DNA of 64,000 nucleotides. It comes from Hyperoplus lanceolatus (taxonomy: Eukaryota; Chordata; Actinopteri; Uranoscopiformes; Ammodytidae). This document shows positions 12,901 through 25,804 of this stretch, piece by piece. The number at the start of each line of letters is the position of its first letter. The first letter of the stretch is position 1. The notes under the pieces were generated by a model that was not told the DNA's origin, ran no database searches, and saw only the letters and a program-made list of their open reading frames with translations. The translations under genes were made by a program, and so were the position numbers. Where the stretch lies: NCBI GenBank assembly GCA_026929865.2, contig CM049407.1:20081001-20145000 (forward strand), written 5' to 3'.

Positions 12901-15900
12901 GTCACGATTGTGCAAGTACTTCATTCCCTGAAGACAGTTTGAAGAAATTTGTGTGAGTGACGGAACAAAAACGAGATTAGGAAAAGAAACACGAGTAGGT
13001 CATTCTGTCTCTCTCTTACCTTAACCAGATCCATTAACAGGGAAGACTTGAACATCCAGTCCAGTCGCACTTCCTCATTCTGGAGCAGATCCTCCAAGCT
13101 GCCCCTGGTGCAGTGCTCAGTCACCACGCCAAAGATCCCAGAGTCGAAGAACATTCCCAGGAACAGATTGAGGTTCTCATGCCTCATCTCTCTGAGCTGA
13201 TAGGAAAACAATGTAAACATTTAGGCTGTGAGGACATTCTGTACTTTTGCAACATCTGTTTCTTTATATTCAAATTCGGTAATACTTAACAATAAAGTTA
13301 CATTAATTCACTGTTAATTAATGTTAAGTGTATGCTTAATATGCATTAACCAAGCATTAACTTAGAATTGATAACTGCTTAGTTAATTCCTAATTAGAAT
13401 TAACTAAGCATTAACTAACAATGTATGCTTAGAAAATACTTCACTCTGCATTAATTAACTAAGCATAGTTCATGGTTAACCAACCATTGACTAACCGTTA
13501 ATAACTAAACATTAACAGTTAGTAAATGATTAACAAGCATTAACTATGCATTACCTAACCATTAATATCATTAAGTAAGAATTAACTATCAGTTAATTAA
13601 TTTACCCCTATTGTTACCTCAAATTCACTATCTATGGGTTATCACAGAACCAAACCTGTCAGCATTTTGTATTTGTTGGCACCAGTAGAGAGTTAGTTGT
13701 GCTAATGAGTCACATGCCCACCTAATCTCTTACCTTGACAAAGACTGACTCAGTGCTGCTGTTCAGAGATGATACTGTTCCCTTGGGGCATTTCTTCAAC
13801 CAGACCCAGTCACCCTGGGATGTACACAAAACCACAACGTCTTTAGTGATACCAGAAACATCCAAAGTCACGGAGCACCTCATAGTAAACTGGAGGCTAC
13901 TGAATATAAGACTAAAGACTGGCCTCACCTCAAACACAGCAATGTTGGTGCTGTCAGGTGTGGTGGCCATGTAGCTTCGGCCAGATGCTGAGTGCTGAGG
14001 CGTCTTCATATCCAGCAGGCTTTTCATCATGCTTTCCTCAGTGAGTTTCTGCTCAAACAGAAAGCTTAAAGGATGATCGGGTCGGCTCAGGGGTTAATAA
14101 TCACATATTTTCAAAACAGAGAGAAGCAAAACCACAGCAAAATAACAGCTGGTATCGTCAGAGATTGGTCACAGAACTGACCCGTTTGCTGAGTTGAGTG
14201 CTGATGAAGACCAGGTCATCCAGAGTCAGGACTACCTTAGTTGATCCAGAGCTACCACCACCACCTCCATCGCTGTAACCCATACCCCCGCCGCTTCTCC
14301 TGTACAGACAAAAAAGATGTATAGAGTATATCTTAATATTTTTAATGGGATCACACCGTCTGCATTGGTAGAGTTACCATTGTTTTATATTCTGCTGTAC
14401 ATACTTGTTTTGAATAAACAGTCTTGCTCCAATTCCGGCCAGTGTAACAGCCACAAGGAAAAGACAGAGGAGAGTGAATGTATCCATGCCTTTTGGAAAA
14501 GAAGAGGAGAAAGAAAAAACACAAAGAAAAGTTTGAATGCACTGAATTTGTACCGTACCCGCTTATATTGGTTTCCTACAAGACCAGTGCACTCACCTCC
14601 AGTACAGGCAAAGTATGGGCTAAACCAGCAGCCTGAGTCTGTGTAGGGTGTGCTGCCTGCAAAATGGATTGAACGGCCCAGGTATTTCAGGCCCCCGATC
14701 AACCCCCCATCTGTTTCAGAAGCCTCCAGAGTATGCGTGGAGTATAGGGTGTTGCCTATGCCACTGTAGTCTAGCACTACATAGCGAGCCTGCATGCCTT
14801 CACCGTTCCTGCCGGCCTGCAAGGGCTGATTGAAGCCTTCAAATGTAAATCCGCCCCTAGTATCAGCCAGGATCTCACCAGTTACCCAGCGGCCCTGACT
14901 TTCACGGGCCTGCTCCGCAGCCATAGCTATGAAGTACATCATGTTGTAGATGGTGCCAAAGAATGGAGAAACCTGACAGAGGAGAGAGTGAGGAGACAGT
15001 TTCTGTAAATGCCTTTGTTTTTTCCCTTTTTTCCAGATTTACACAGAACTATTGCAATTTACAGTAAGGCTCACCTGCTCTGGTGGGATGTAGCTGCGGA
15101 TTTCATAGCTATCCTGAGCATTCCTGAAGGCCTCATGGAAATTCTGCTCTCCAGAGTCCATGGTGATGGTGACGACCCCGTCAAAGGCTTTCCGCAGCTT
15201 GGTGTCATTGCCTAACACATAGTAGGGTGCATCTTTGTAAGGTAGTGAGTAGAGGAGGGCGTCATAGGGGATAAACACATAGCCCCGGCCAATCATGCGC
15301 ATCTCCAAGGCTGTTGTCAGAAGATGGTACTGGGCTTGGCCACCAATCAGGACAGAGGGCATGCACATAATGATCACTGTGAAGAGCGGAAGGATAAGGA
15401 ACTGATATACTTGCATGTTGAATCAAACAGCATGGATGTTGTTTTCCATGTTGTTATACATTCATTGTTTTTCGGTATTATTTCAATCATGTTTACATCT
15501 ACGACTCACCTCTGACCCGATCTGATTCCCTCACTTTTTCCAGGGCTCTGGCAGGCCCTGCTCTGTCACCCTGCATGGTGACCACAGGGTTGACAGGCAG
15601 ACCGAGGGCCCTCAGTGACGAGGCCAGCTCCTGTCCTGTGGCTTCCCACAGGTCCGTGTCATCTGAGATGATGGCCACATGGGCCCAACGAAAGTACCGC
15701 AGAACTGCGAAAAGAACATGGGAGGATAGTGGCAGTGGCCGCAGGAAGGTCGGGTACGTCTTCTTGTTTTTCATGTTGGGTTTGAGGCAAGCCCAGGAAG
15801 AAATCCCAACATCCCATTCTTTTGCGTACAGAGCAGCTGAGGAGCAGTAACCTGGGTTGGCCGGGCCCAGAAAAGCAGCACCATAATCTTCCAGCTCAGC

Positions 15901-16206
15901 AAAGCGAGCAAAGTCAAAGGATGACTTGCAATTCTCATTAATCAGTGTGTAGTCATACCAGTAGCCTTTATTGAGGTAGGGGTTCTTGTTTATGCGGGCG
16001 GTGGCGAGGCTAGCTGCCAGGTCAGGCAGGGCTTTGGAGTATAGGAGGTCACACGTCCAGGGTCCAACCAGGGCAATCGTGAAAGTGGTCGCCCCAGCTT
16101 GACAGGGCAGAAGTGTGAGAATGAGTAAGGGCAGAAGGAACCAGTTCCACCACCAGCTATTCAAGCATTTTACAGGGGATGATGGCAACTGTGGTTTCGA
16201 TGACAT
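5571..16206 (-). CDS. gucy2d-like: Retinal membrane guanylyl cyclase (GC-E/GUCY2D class), complete, 18 coding exons
   Basis: Single-pass photoreceptor enzyme that makes cGMP from GTP and restores the dark state after light; in the family it is controlled by GCAP calcium sensors. Exons (minus): 16206-15510, 15376-15075, 14972-14597, 14489-14405, 14299-14182, 14048-13929, 13814-13734, 13196-13020, 12927-12771, 12669-12520, 12115-11967, 11840-11677, 10796-10604, 9799-9625, 6854-6756, 6094-6000, 5895-5813, 5658-5571. Phases join to 1,102 codons plus stop, the usual family length. Visible: signal peptide (1-39), ligand-like ectodomain with GPWTCD and NPGYC cysteines, one TM segment (about 462-483), kinase homology domain with HGRLKSRN (catalytic Asp lost, normal here), dimerisation helix ([20 protein letters not shown]), and cyclase domain with metal Asp885 (DIVGFTT) and Asp929 (ETIGDAYM). 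Glu925 and Cys997 match the guanine-specifying pair. TGTPVKPE and the ending EIPVDRRQK resemble GC-E more than GC-F, but fish have three retinal paralogs, so the symbol is tentative. Two upstream in-frame ATGs exist. Confidence 0.95.
7206..9297. repeat. Repeat-filled stretch of retinal cyclase intron 14
   Basis: Variants of GGGGTAAAGTGAGACA occur at 7,217, 7,557, 7,580 and 9,279, and one inverted at 9,256. Between them is AT-rich sequence without coding signal. Probably remains of one or more DNA elements. Confidence 0.4.
9831..9910. repeat. (CA)40 microsatellite in retinal cyclase intron 13
   Basis: 80 uninterrupted bases; read as (TG)40 on the gene strand, ending 31 bases before the acceptor of the exon at 9,799. 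Reading frames across it are artefacts. Confidence 0.98.
10227..10485 (-). mobile_element. tRNA-derived SINE in the retinal cyclase intron 12
   Basis: Minus strand head GGGGCGACTGTGGCTCAGTT with A box and GGTTCGATCCCCGCCC as B box; body TTGTGTCCTTGGGCAAGACA typical of teleost SINEs; 3' end runs into CTGTATAAATAAAGGTT and an A run. Confidence 0.85.
13278..13622. mobile_element. AT-rich MITE in retinal cyclase intron 7
   Basis: Begins GGTAATACTTAACAATAAAG and ends CCCTATTGTTACC (inverted), with many variants of GCATTAACTAA inside. Same end type as 42,431-42,542. Confidence 0.6.
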
Positions 16207-16401
16207 TGATGATGACACAGCTAATGATTTAAAGAGACAATATCCACTGCAACTGTTTGCAAACGCTGTCCGTATATGTCTTTTTCTCTTCACTTGAATT
16301 GAGTCGTGCTGCCATCGTGGGTGATAGGACAGGTTGTGCAGAAAGCGAGGGTCTCTGTGACTTGCCATTTCCTCACACAGCAATTCTGGTGCTTTAGACA
16401 C

Positions 16402-18774
16402 AGAAGAGGAGTGGAGAGTTTGCGGTGATTAGTGTGACAGTAGGTACGTCTTTGTGGACAGGACTGTCTTCCTTGGCACTCAGCAGGCGTCTAGTCCAAA
16501 GCTGGACAGGTGACCAGACGACCCAAAGCCATCACTGCATCCAGACAATAAGAAAAAGGGTGGAAAAAATTTGAAGATTTAGTTAGAATAAAATATGAAA
16601 TATTTTATAATATAGTATTTAGAATGATTATAGTAGGCTCCATTGGTCTTTAAATTGTTCAATTATTATGTTTTTAGACAGGCCCCATTGATTATTAAGT
16701 TAATTAAATTAATTTTTTGTGTATGTTTGGTTATTGACTGAATTTGTGACACAGGCTTTAACAGTCTTCAACACACAAATGATTCCTGACCTGAAATGCC
16801 ACCTTGCTGAGCTGTTGTGTGTAACAGAATGTGATGTTGAGTCGTATCAGCGTCCATCTGTCTTACCAGGGACATAGTGCCAGTGCTTTTCGTCGGAGAA
16901 TTAATGATCCGCGTGTGTCAAGCTGATAAGCTCTGCCAAGGGCCTAGGGTTCAAAAATGAAGTGCCAGGTAACGTGGAGCTAAATATATTTCTGGCTGTG
17001 ATGTCTTTATTTAGACTTAATATCTCTTTTTCTTTCTAGACTCAATCTCTTGAAATCTTCTTAGTCATGCATTTCTGGAAGAATCCTCCCCTTTACCCCA
17101 AGTCACCTCTCAGAATATTTGAACCAGAAACTAAAGCTGCACTTCTGGGAAAAAAGCAAAAAATATTTCAAGATTAAACGATAGCATGATGGATCAAGAT
17201 GCTTCAGGTTATATTAGAAAACACAGTCATCTTAAAAAAATAAATTTAGCAGCTTTATTGCTAAATGTAAAAGACACTGAAAAACAACTGAAAAATTACG
17301 TTATGCTGTAACTGCATGCAGATACCAGTTAACTACTTTCTGTTATAAGCTGGAGTATGTAGAATTTCACATTGAAAGAAATAAAAAATATTCCATCCAT
17401 ACAATGAAGATGATTTAGGTTGATGAAGGAAAATACACCTTTGGGTCCACAGCTGGCACAGGTAGAAAATTGCACTTTTACTTTTGTCTATATTACAGTC
17501 TCAATGATACAATATTTTACTTGGCAACATTTGAGAGTTTTAGTATCCGACACAACATAGTAAGTATCTTTGTTTGTTTACCAGAGAGCTCTGAAAAGTA
17601 GATTTTTTTAAACTGTAAAATGTTCCACATTCTTCATATTGATATCTGCAATAAGCTGATATTGGCCAATGAATTGGCTTGGATAATGTATCGGTCAAAC
17701 TCTAGTGATATAAATTGCATAATCCTAAATTAGGCCTTTGCATGGTTAAATCTTATATGTAAACCACCTGTAGCTCTTTTACATGCATTCTACGGTGGCA
17801 GAAGACAAAGGAAAAAGACCGATCCTGAAGTTTTTTCATCCTCTTCAAGCTGACACGCAGCAAGCAAGTGGAGACCAGCAAGCCTTTTAGAGTGGCTAAT
17901 ATTATCTGACACTGGCTTATCAGTTGCTTAGTTTAAGAGGAGCACTAAGTCATATTCTAGCCTTGTTCTAAAGTGCTACTGAAGATAAGGAAAAGGTCAA
18001 ATGATGTTAATCCCTCTGAAATTGTTTTACACTTCATGTGTAGAACCATTTTCTACAAGTGTAAAACAAATGGATAAAGGAATGAGACAATCTTTGTTGT
18101 TCCGACATTCTGACCTTTATCTCTGCTGCGAAGAGATTTCAACAAAGCTACAATGACACTGCATGATGGAAGAATTGATCACATTAGCAAAACCACACCT
18201 ACAGTACCTTTAATAGTAGTAAAACAATGACAGTTCAATTAAACATATAAGAGACAATTCTGACCTTGAGCAGTTTTTCTTCATGGCATGTCAGTGCCGG
18301 AGCTTGTCGTCAAATAGCACCATTCAAATTCCAGGTGGATTAAGTGTAATGACGTCAACAGCAGGCGAAGTTATCTTTGTCCTTTTGGTAGAAAAATTAT
18401 ACCATGTGTAATCCACATCCAAATAATCCAAATGAAAATTTAAAAACTAAACAAAAAAAGATGCAGTCAAGTTCCTTGGAGACAATACCGAAAATAAAAA
18501 AATAAATCTAAATGTTCAGTACTTTAGTCCCTCTTCAGCTCTCGCTGTCCCTGTCTTGGACTGGGACCCACCCCAAAGCAGAGAGTTAGCGACAATGCGT
18601 GAGAAAAAGGTGCCAGCCTGATCCAGTCTGGCCTGGTTAAAAAACGAAAGGGAGGCAGAAAACCAGGTATGTAACAGGTAAAAGGCAGGACAGTCCTGGA
18701 ACGATCAACAGGCTTTGACTACTTAGCCTTCTTTAGCTTTTAATCCAAGCTAGTGTGGGATGAGAGAGAGAGAG

Positions 18775-18809
<35 letters not shown>

Positions 18810-20003
18810 GAGGGGGGTGGGTTGGCAAAAAGACGGGTGAAAGTACAGATGTGATGCATTAACATTAATGACATAGTCAAGATCATTTTATGTTTCATTT
18901 TCACAACTGCTATACAATAACCCAAGACAAACTTTAAGCTTTTGTATACTGATTTGGTAAATGGATTAAATTGCTATTTGACTGACGGTTACAGTAACCT
19001 TATATGACCCTGCTGCTGTGGTTCAAATCCTTCTGAGACCTTCACTTATGTGCTCTTCTAGTCTTATTACAGCAGATAAAGATGTTAAGAGAAGGGCTAG
19101 GACTGAGCGCCAAAAAATTGTCCTCAAAAAATCTCACCCCTCATAATAAGCAAGGCACAGTATTTTCAATATTTTATGACTGACTATTTATTATTACCTA
19201 TTCACAACTTTTTAGATGCTATTTGGAGAGGTGCTGCAGGCAAAATGTTGTTGTGTTTTACATGCAATAACAATAAAAATACCAACTACCATTTTCTGCC
19301 CACGACAAAGGTTTTTTTATTTTCAACGCACAAGGAAAATAACCAGTGCCAAAATGATAAAAATTGAGATTAGAAATACTGTAGCTATTTGAAAGCCTTC
19401 TAAATGTGTTTCTAATTCAGTCCCATTTAAACCATATCTTGCAGTTTATTTGGTTTGGATCAATTATCAATATTGCGTTATTTAATAACAGGGAATCAGT
19501 ACTTAATTTTCTTCATATCAATGGTTTCTTTATCACATCATGTTAAAATAAAGACTAAACTTTTTTCCTACAATTTTAAGAAATTATCAGCAAAAATCAG
19601 CAAATGAGATGACACTGACTTATTGCCTCAAAAGGTGTTTCGACCTAAAAGTGTTCGCGTGGTCATCCCCCAAAGGCTGATCCTGAGCCAGGAAAACCCC
19701 TGTTAAGTAAAGGTATCTGTATTATGGCCCTTGACATTACCTGAGGCTTTATCCCCCAGCTCATCACACCACCATCCATCCCTCTCCTGACGTAAGGCCA
19801 TAAGTTCATGACCTTTGACCTTTCCACATGTGCAGTTATTTGCAGCACTATAGCTGGAATTTAAAGAATAAGGGGTAAACGTAAAAAAATAACGCTAAAA
19901 AAAGCCTTGAAGGTCAAACATTAAAATTGTGTCGTATATTCTAAAGCACGGGCTTTATGGCCCCCTTTTCTTTTTTTTTTTTTTTTTTGTTAACCCACTA
20001 GTG
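16402..20003. other. Upstream flank of the retinal cyclase, no gene seen
   Basis: AT-rich single-copy-looking DNA with one microsatellite and a T run at about 19,971-19,988. It should hold the cyclase promoter; no site can be assigned with confidence by eye. Confidence 0.45.
18762..18807. repeat. (GA)n(GT)n compound microsatellite
   Basis: GA run passing directly into a GT run. Confidence 0.95.
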
Positions 20004-20796
20004 CAGGGGTGTCAAAACTGACTGATTGGACCTTAGCACATTTTAGAAATATGATGTAATATGGCCATTTTAATTTTTAAATCATTTAAATGCATTCATT
20101 ATATTACAGAGAAGTACGTCCCATAAAAGAAAAAGAGCACCAAGCCCATCCCAGAGGACCCTGCATAATATTTTAGTTTAATGGAAAATCCATGTGTCCT
20201 TCTTCAATAGCTTCTAATTCATCTGACACAGTGTTTCCAAATTATTTTGTTCATACAAAATTCTTCAGATTAAAGCTGGGGTATGTGATTTCTGATTGGT
20301 CAAAGTTAACATGAGCTGTACACTTTGACCAATCAGAGCGAGGCTCCAATTCTCTGTTCTTATTGGCTGTTGGGACTGTCCATTCACTTTGGCACGACTT
20401 TGTTGGTGTAGAGCGTGTCAGGGAGGGACCATAGGGGAGGGACCAAAGAGAACAAGTGGAGCAGTTGAGGTATTTGGATTCGAATTTCTATCCCAAGTGC
20501 CATTTTCTCCCTAAATTCTCCACCCCAGCTTTAAGCCTCTTCATTTTCCTCTCAAAGTGCACCAGATTCATGCATTTCACTTTAAAAAGTTAAAAAAAAT
20601 CTCCCGGGAGACCATATCCCCGGACCCCCCTACGACGGTTGGGATCTCGGCTGGATTACAATTTACGAAGACACTACGAAACTAAATATTAGAGCAGCTA
20701 CATGTCCTGATAAATGTGTTATTTTTGCAAAGTGGCCCGGCCCTTTGTATATTTTTCTGTATGTGGCCCTCAGTGAAAAAAGTTTGGACACCCCTG
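20004..20796. mobile_element. hAT-like DNA element
   Basis: Ends CAGGGGTGTCAAAACT and AGTTTGGACACCCCTG, a classic hAT terminus, with GGCCCGGCCCTTTGTAT near the right end. Target duplication is poor (CACTAGTG versus TTCTAAAG). No transposase. Confidence 0.75.
20270..20534. mobile_element. MITE nested in the hAT-like element
   Basis: Ends TTAAAGCTGGGG and CCCCAGCTTTAA, with an inner hairpin GATTGGTCAAAGT / ACTTTGACCAATC. TTAA at both ends fits a piggyBac-type nonautonomous element. Confidence 0.65.
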
Positions 20797-22890
20797 TTCT
20801 AAAGTGTGACGATGTGTGAGTTCTTGTTTGCCCTTGTTCAGTGACAGCAGCCATTGTGACATAATCAGTTAAGACAGGTGAGGCTGGGCTAAACTGATCT
20901 GCTGCCTGCAAGCCTCTTAGCGACATGGTTAACAACGCTGACAGAGATCACCGAAGCAAGGTCAGCTGGCCCAGTTGGGCAAAGAATCCGCTTCGCATAC
21001 AGGAGAGGTAAGGTTAGCCATCTCTGACCCTTGATTTTGCTATTATTGATAGCCCTACACTTTGTTTCAAACATGGTTTCACATAGGGCACACACGGCAT
21101 AACTAAACCATTACAAATGCCATTACTCAGCATATTACCACGTCGTCTGCCTCTGCATTTCTCTTGGAATTCTTTGCTTTCTTAGGTGAAGCTATCTGTC
21201 ACTGTGGATTAATCAAATCCGTAAAAGCACCCGTATGGGGAGCGATAGAGAAGCTCAGACATTTGACTCCTCAGTGACCTGTTAAGTGAGCAGGTGAAAT
21301 CAATTGGGCAGCTTCCGGCAGATGACTTCACTCACTGACTTTCCAGGAGCACCGATTTTCATTGAGCTTCAGGAATGTGTCTCCTGTCACCGTTCTTGGA
21401 CACTGGAGTGCCTGTGACCTGTGATAGGCACACTGTTACCAAAGCAGCGGGGATCAGAAAAATGCAGGATGTTTTCCAAACAATCATATAACAATGTTAT
21501 AGCCACATGTGCACCATCAGACGAGATGAATTCACAAGAAACCCAATCACACAGACCTCCGTCAATCTCAGATTGAACGGTTGAGTTCATAAACAGAACA
21601 CATCTCCGACCCCTTCAAGTGGGACCTCTGACACATTCCACATCCCTATGAGGAGAGTCATGCAGTTAAAAAGCCTCGCTGTGATATTATATAATATAAT
21701 AAATTCCCTGGGTCGTGTCCTAAGACTCAAACAAAGTCTAGGCAAAGTTGCATTTTTATGTGGCCAGCTGTATTATTGTATATTTTCTTTTACATTTCAA
21801 GGTGGAGTCAGCGATTCTGGAGAATGCTTGTCAAAATCACCATCAGAGAATATCTCCTCATGAGCCACTTTCTGCACTGTGTGCGCTGAAAAAAAAACAG
21901 TGTTACGTAATACACAGCCTAGGCTCTGTAAACACTAGCCATGTTTGTAGCCATGGTGGGCCGCTTTGTTTACAAATCCATTTACAGAGTTTAGACTTTT
22001 GTTTCTGCGCATTAACAGTAGCAGCTCTCCCGGGTCAGTACCCTCTGGTGGTTGACACCTAACTGACTGTAGACACTCCTATGATGACATCAGAATATCT
22101 TTGGCGTTTAGCAGTTGAAAGACATTTTTGTAAAGCGGATTTGACTGCCTTAAATGTTTGCTTAATCCAGTCCTGCAGCTGTGAGAGAAGGAAGATTCTA
22201 AGTTGAATGATACTACACATCTTCATTTTTAACCTTTTTACTTTGTTTCCTTATTATACCTGCATCAGATCCAATCATTTGGTTACATTGATTGGGGAAC
22301 AGTCATGATCTGATCTGATCTGATATCCACTAGTAGTAGGCAGCAGTTTCTCTACTCGTGTAGGTTATGAATTAATTATAACTTTGTTGTAATTACATTC
22401 ATCTTTAATATATTTAGTGTTGCTTATGAACACAATATGTACTAAAATATATAATGGATCAAAACATATTTTGGAATAACTATAAGATTCTGTAGTGAGG
22501 AAGAGCTCACAAAAGGAATAAAAAACACAAGTAACGAGCCTGAAGTAGAATCTGATAGTGATAGTGTTGTAGGAAATGAATCACTTGTGTGGGTGTATTG
22601 TAAATGTGACCACTTTACCCCAGCTTGACATGACTCGTATTATAAATGTTCATTCTAACGTGAATTTACATGTTACGATCATGTTTGTCCGTTAACATGG
22701 AATATTAGGCTGCTAAACACCCATTTACAATCCAAACTGCAGGCCTTATTTGCATGTAAGCCTACATCAGCTGGTCAAATTCAGAGGCTGAACAAATATG
22801 TCTCTTATTTTTATTTTCCCCTTGTGTTCAAGATCAATATGAAAAGGCAATTGCACTTAAAAAAACTAAACACACTAAATAAATTACCTT
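20797..22890. other. Intergenic DNA, no gene seen
   Basis: Short frames only. A GATCTGATCT-type run lies at 22,309-22,325. Confidence 0.45.
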
Positions 22891-22920
22891 TTTTTCCACA
22901 GCTTTAGTTAGCTTCCGTTT

Positions 22921-24940
22921 TTTTTTTTTTTTAACTTTTATTTTAATGGTTTTTACAATTGTTTTACATACGGACAAAAAAACAGAATAAGTAAACACAT
23001 ACAATACATACACAACCCCCAACCCCCTCCCCCCTCCCTCACATAAACAGACAAAATAAAACTAAGACAAAATGATTAAGAAAATAAGCTGTAAATACAA
23101 AAAAAAAAGTTAAAACAAAACTGGGGCGAACCTCACACATTTTAGTTCCCTATGTGCTGCAGCACTGGGCCCCATACGGCGGAGAATCTTTGGGAGTGGC
23201 CGGACAGCTCATATCTCCATATAGCCTTTCAACGTGCAATATGCCCACCAGTTCCCTCAGCCAAGTGTCGAATTGAGGGGCCAAATCGGATTTCCACAGC
23301 TTCATCATACATCTTTTAGCAATTACCATGCCATAAACCATGATTGTGCGTGCATTATGGTCCAATTTTTCCAGGGCTGTGGAATGTCCAAACAGAGCGG
23401 TTTCCGGATCAGGAATTAACATTTAAAACATTAGAATACCATTGAAATACAAGACACCAAAAGTTGTAAAGATTTGGACATTCCCAAAAGTGGTGAGCAA
23501 GTGTACCCTCGGCAATCTTACACCTGTTACATAAAAGCGAAATATTTGGGAAAATGTTATGCAATTAACCTTAGAATAGTGCAATCTAAGTGTGACCTTA
23601 AATTGAATTAACTGAAGCCTCAAGTTTATAGAGCAGGATTTTATGCTTTTTAGCGCTCCGTCCCAGACATAGTCAGCTATTCCAATGTTTAAGTCTTTTT
23701 CCCAGGCTTGCTTTATTTTTAAAGTAGATTTGTCCTGCCAGTCTAAAAATATTCCCACAAAAGATGAAATCAGGTTTTTAGCTTCTGGTGAGCCCAGCAA
23801 AGTTTTGGACAATGAATCATCTGCGGGCAGGGACTCAAAGGATAGTATATTCTGTCTGACATAATTCCTCAACTGCAGATACCTGAAGAATTGAACTTTC
23901 GACAGTGAACACTTTGATACTAGCTGATCAAATGAAGCAAAGTGACCATTTATATAAAGGTCCTCTACTGTTACTATTCCCTTCCGGCTCCAATCTCTGA
24001 ATGCTGAATCTGTGAACGATGGGGGGAAGGCATGATTATGCCAGATTGGGGCATGTATGGTCGTGCTCGGTAGTTCACAGGCCTTCCTAATTTGGTTCCA
24101 AATTCTCTGACCGTTGGACAGGATAAAGTGGACTCCTCTAAAGGAGGCAGGCGGTCTGGGAGAAGAGAAAAGGAGGGCAGTGAGAGAAGTTTTTGGGGCC
24201 AAGCATTTTTCAATGGCCAACCAGGGGGGCAGATCAGTTCTAACGTCTTTTTCATATGTAAATTACCAATACACCATGAATCTAGCATTGGCAGCCCAGT
24301 AATAATGTAAAAAACATGGTAACCCCAGTCCGCCATGCTCCCTGGGTTTCTGAAGATGGGCTTTTGTGATCCTATGTGCTTTATATCCCCAAATTAAAGG
24401 CATTATAATAGAATCAATTGACTTAAAGTAAGATTTAGGAATATAAATTGGCACATTCTGAAATAGATACAGGAATCTCGGCAGGGAGACCATCTTTACT
24501 GCGTTCACACGGCCAATAAGGGAGATAGGTAAAGTTCTCCATTTCGCTATGTTCTCCTTTAGTTTGTTCAACCTTTCTGTAAAATTTAACTTAAAAAGGG
24601 TCTTTGGGTTTTTAGATAATTTAATGCCCAGATACTTTATACTGACCATATTTGTTTTAAACTGCGTATTGTATAGGAATGTTGGGTCCAGATCTGCTGT
24701 TAACGACAAACATTAACTTTTTTGCCAGTTTATGGTGTAACCCGAGACTTCGCCAAAATAATTAATTAGCTGGAGTAGGTGAGGGATGGAATTCTCGGGG
24801 TCGGCTACAAAGAGGGCAATGTCATCTGCGTACAGAGAAATCTTATGGTCCATCCCACCTAGTGATATTGGCTTTATAAGTGCGTGCCCTCTTATGCTAA
24901 TAGCCAGGGGCTCGATGGCCAACGAAAAGAGGAGAGACAG
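22921..24940 (-). mobile_element. 5'-truncated L1/Tx1-like LINE
   Basis: Minus-strand reverse transcriptase starting just before ISLYADDIALFVADPENSI (YADD box), continuing with YLGIKLSKNPKTLFK, LISLIGRVNAVKM-type text and a C-terminal half with several frameshifts. Its 3' end is an A run (T run at 22,918-22,932 on the plus strand). The flanks share CCGTTT (22,915-22,920 and 24,941-24,946), a short target duplication. It is inserted into a palindromic element whose halves lie on both sides. Confidence 0.85.
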
Positions 24941-25499
24941 CCGTTTATTTTTGTATCACTCCACGAATCAGCTGCTTAAATCAGAACTACTACGGATTAT
25001 TCAAGAGACACAAGAAAACAAAAATTAACGTCTGTCTGGCGGCAAACTAAAGCTGTGGAAAAAATCTCAGTTTAGAGTACAATTGAAGGGATGTTTAGGT
25101 TTAAAGATATTTTCTGGCATTTTTATGCTTTATTGATAGTGTAGAGACAGGGTTGAAATGGGGCAGAGAGCGGAGTGACATGCAGAGAACGACCGCGGGC
25201 TGGAATCGAATCCGGGTCCGCTGCTGGCTGAGGCCCATTGGGGGGCCGTCCTACCAACTGAGCTAAGGGCGCCCCCGGTGGATATTTAGGTTTTAATTCA
25301 GCATTTATACGCGAGTATTTATTCGAAAAAATGCTTTTCTTCTGGCCCCCTCTGCACAATACTGGCTTCTGCTACAGCAAGATCTTCCCTAAGCTCCTTA
25401 AAATGACTGTGCTGACCGCCAGCTCCATAAGGTTACACACTTACTATGCCTAAGTACCACATTCAACCCCACTTCAAAAATACTGAACAATCCCTTTAA
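24941..25499. repeat. Right arm of palindromic element R1, first copy
   Basis: Shares CACGAATCAGCTGCTTAA, GGCGGCAAACTAAAGCTGTGG and the end AACCCCACTTCAAAAATACT with 54,378-54,700, and the inverted forms with 52,761-53,085. The left arm survives only as a short stretch before 22,920 (CCACAGCTTTAGTTAGC). A SINE interrupts it. Ends ATCCCTTTAA. Confidence 0.75.
25103..25279 (-). mobile_element. tRNA-derived SINE
   Basis: Minus strand begins GGGGGCGCCCTTAGCTCAGT (A box) and has GGATTCGATTCCAGC (B box), followed by TCTGCATGTCACTC and a tail. Flanked by imperfect direct repeats of GGATATTTAGGTTT, so it inserted into the R1 element. Confidence 0.75.
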
Positions 25500-25804
25500 G
25501 GTCTCACCGACACTTTACACCGATGACTGAATGGTTGATCAGATAAATAGTGTCAAATCTAATGTTTTTAGTGATACAGAGCGTTTTTCCCTCATCATTT
25601 GAATAACATGGCTGTAAGTACAACAGAAATGTTTGGGCTATCACAAATATTATCAGCCTTTGCAGTTTATCATTGTACAGACGCTCATTGCCCATACATG
25701 GGTGGTACTGTTCCTGCTGATCTTAAAAACCTGACAGATTGTGATTGCAGCAAAGACATTATCGGCTGAGGGAAAACTGTGTCAAATTCACAACGGTGTT
25801 AACT

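Noticed and set aside
25123..25359. Possible tRNA genes at 25,270, 45,180, 51,580 and 10,485
   Set aside because: A and B boxes are present but cloverleafs are broken and each is followed by a shared SINE body and tail.
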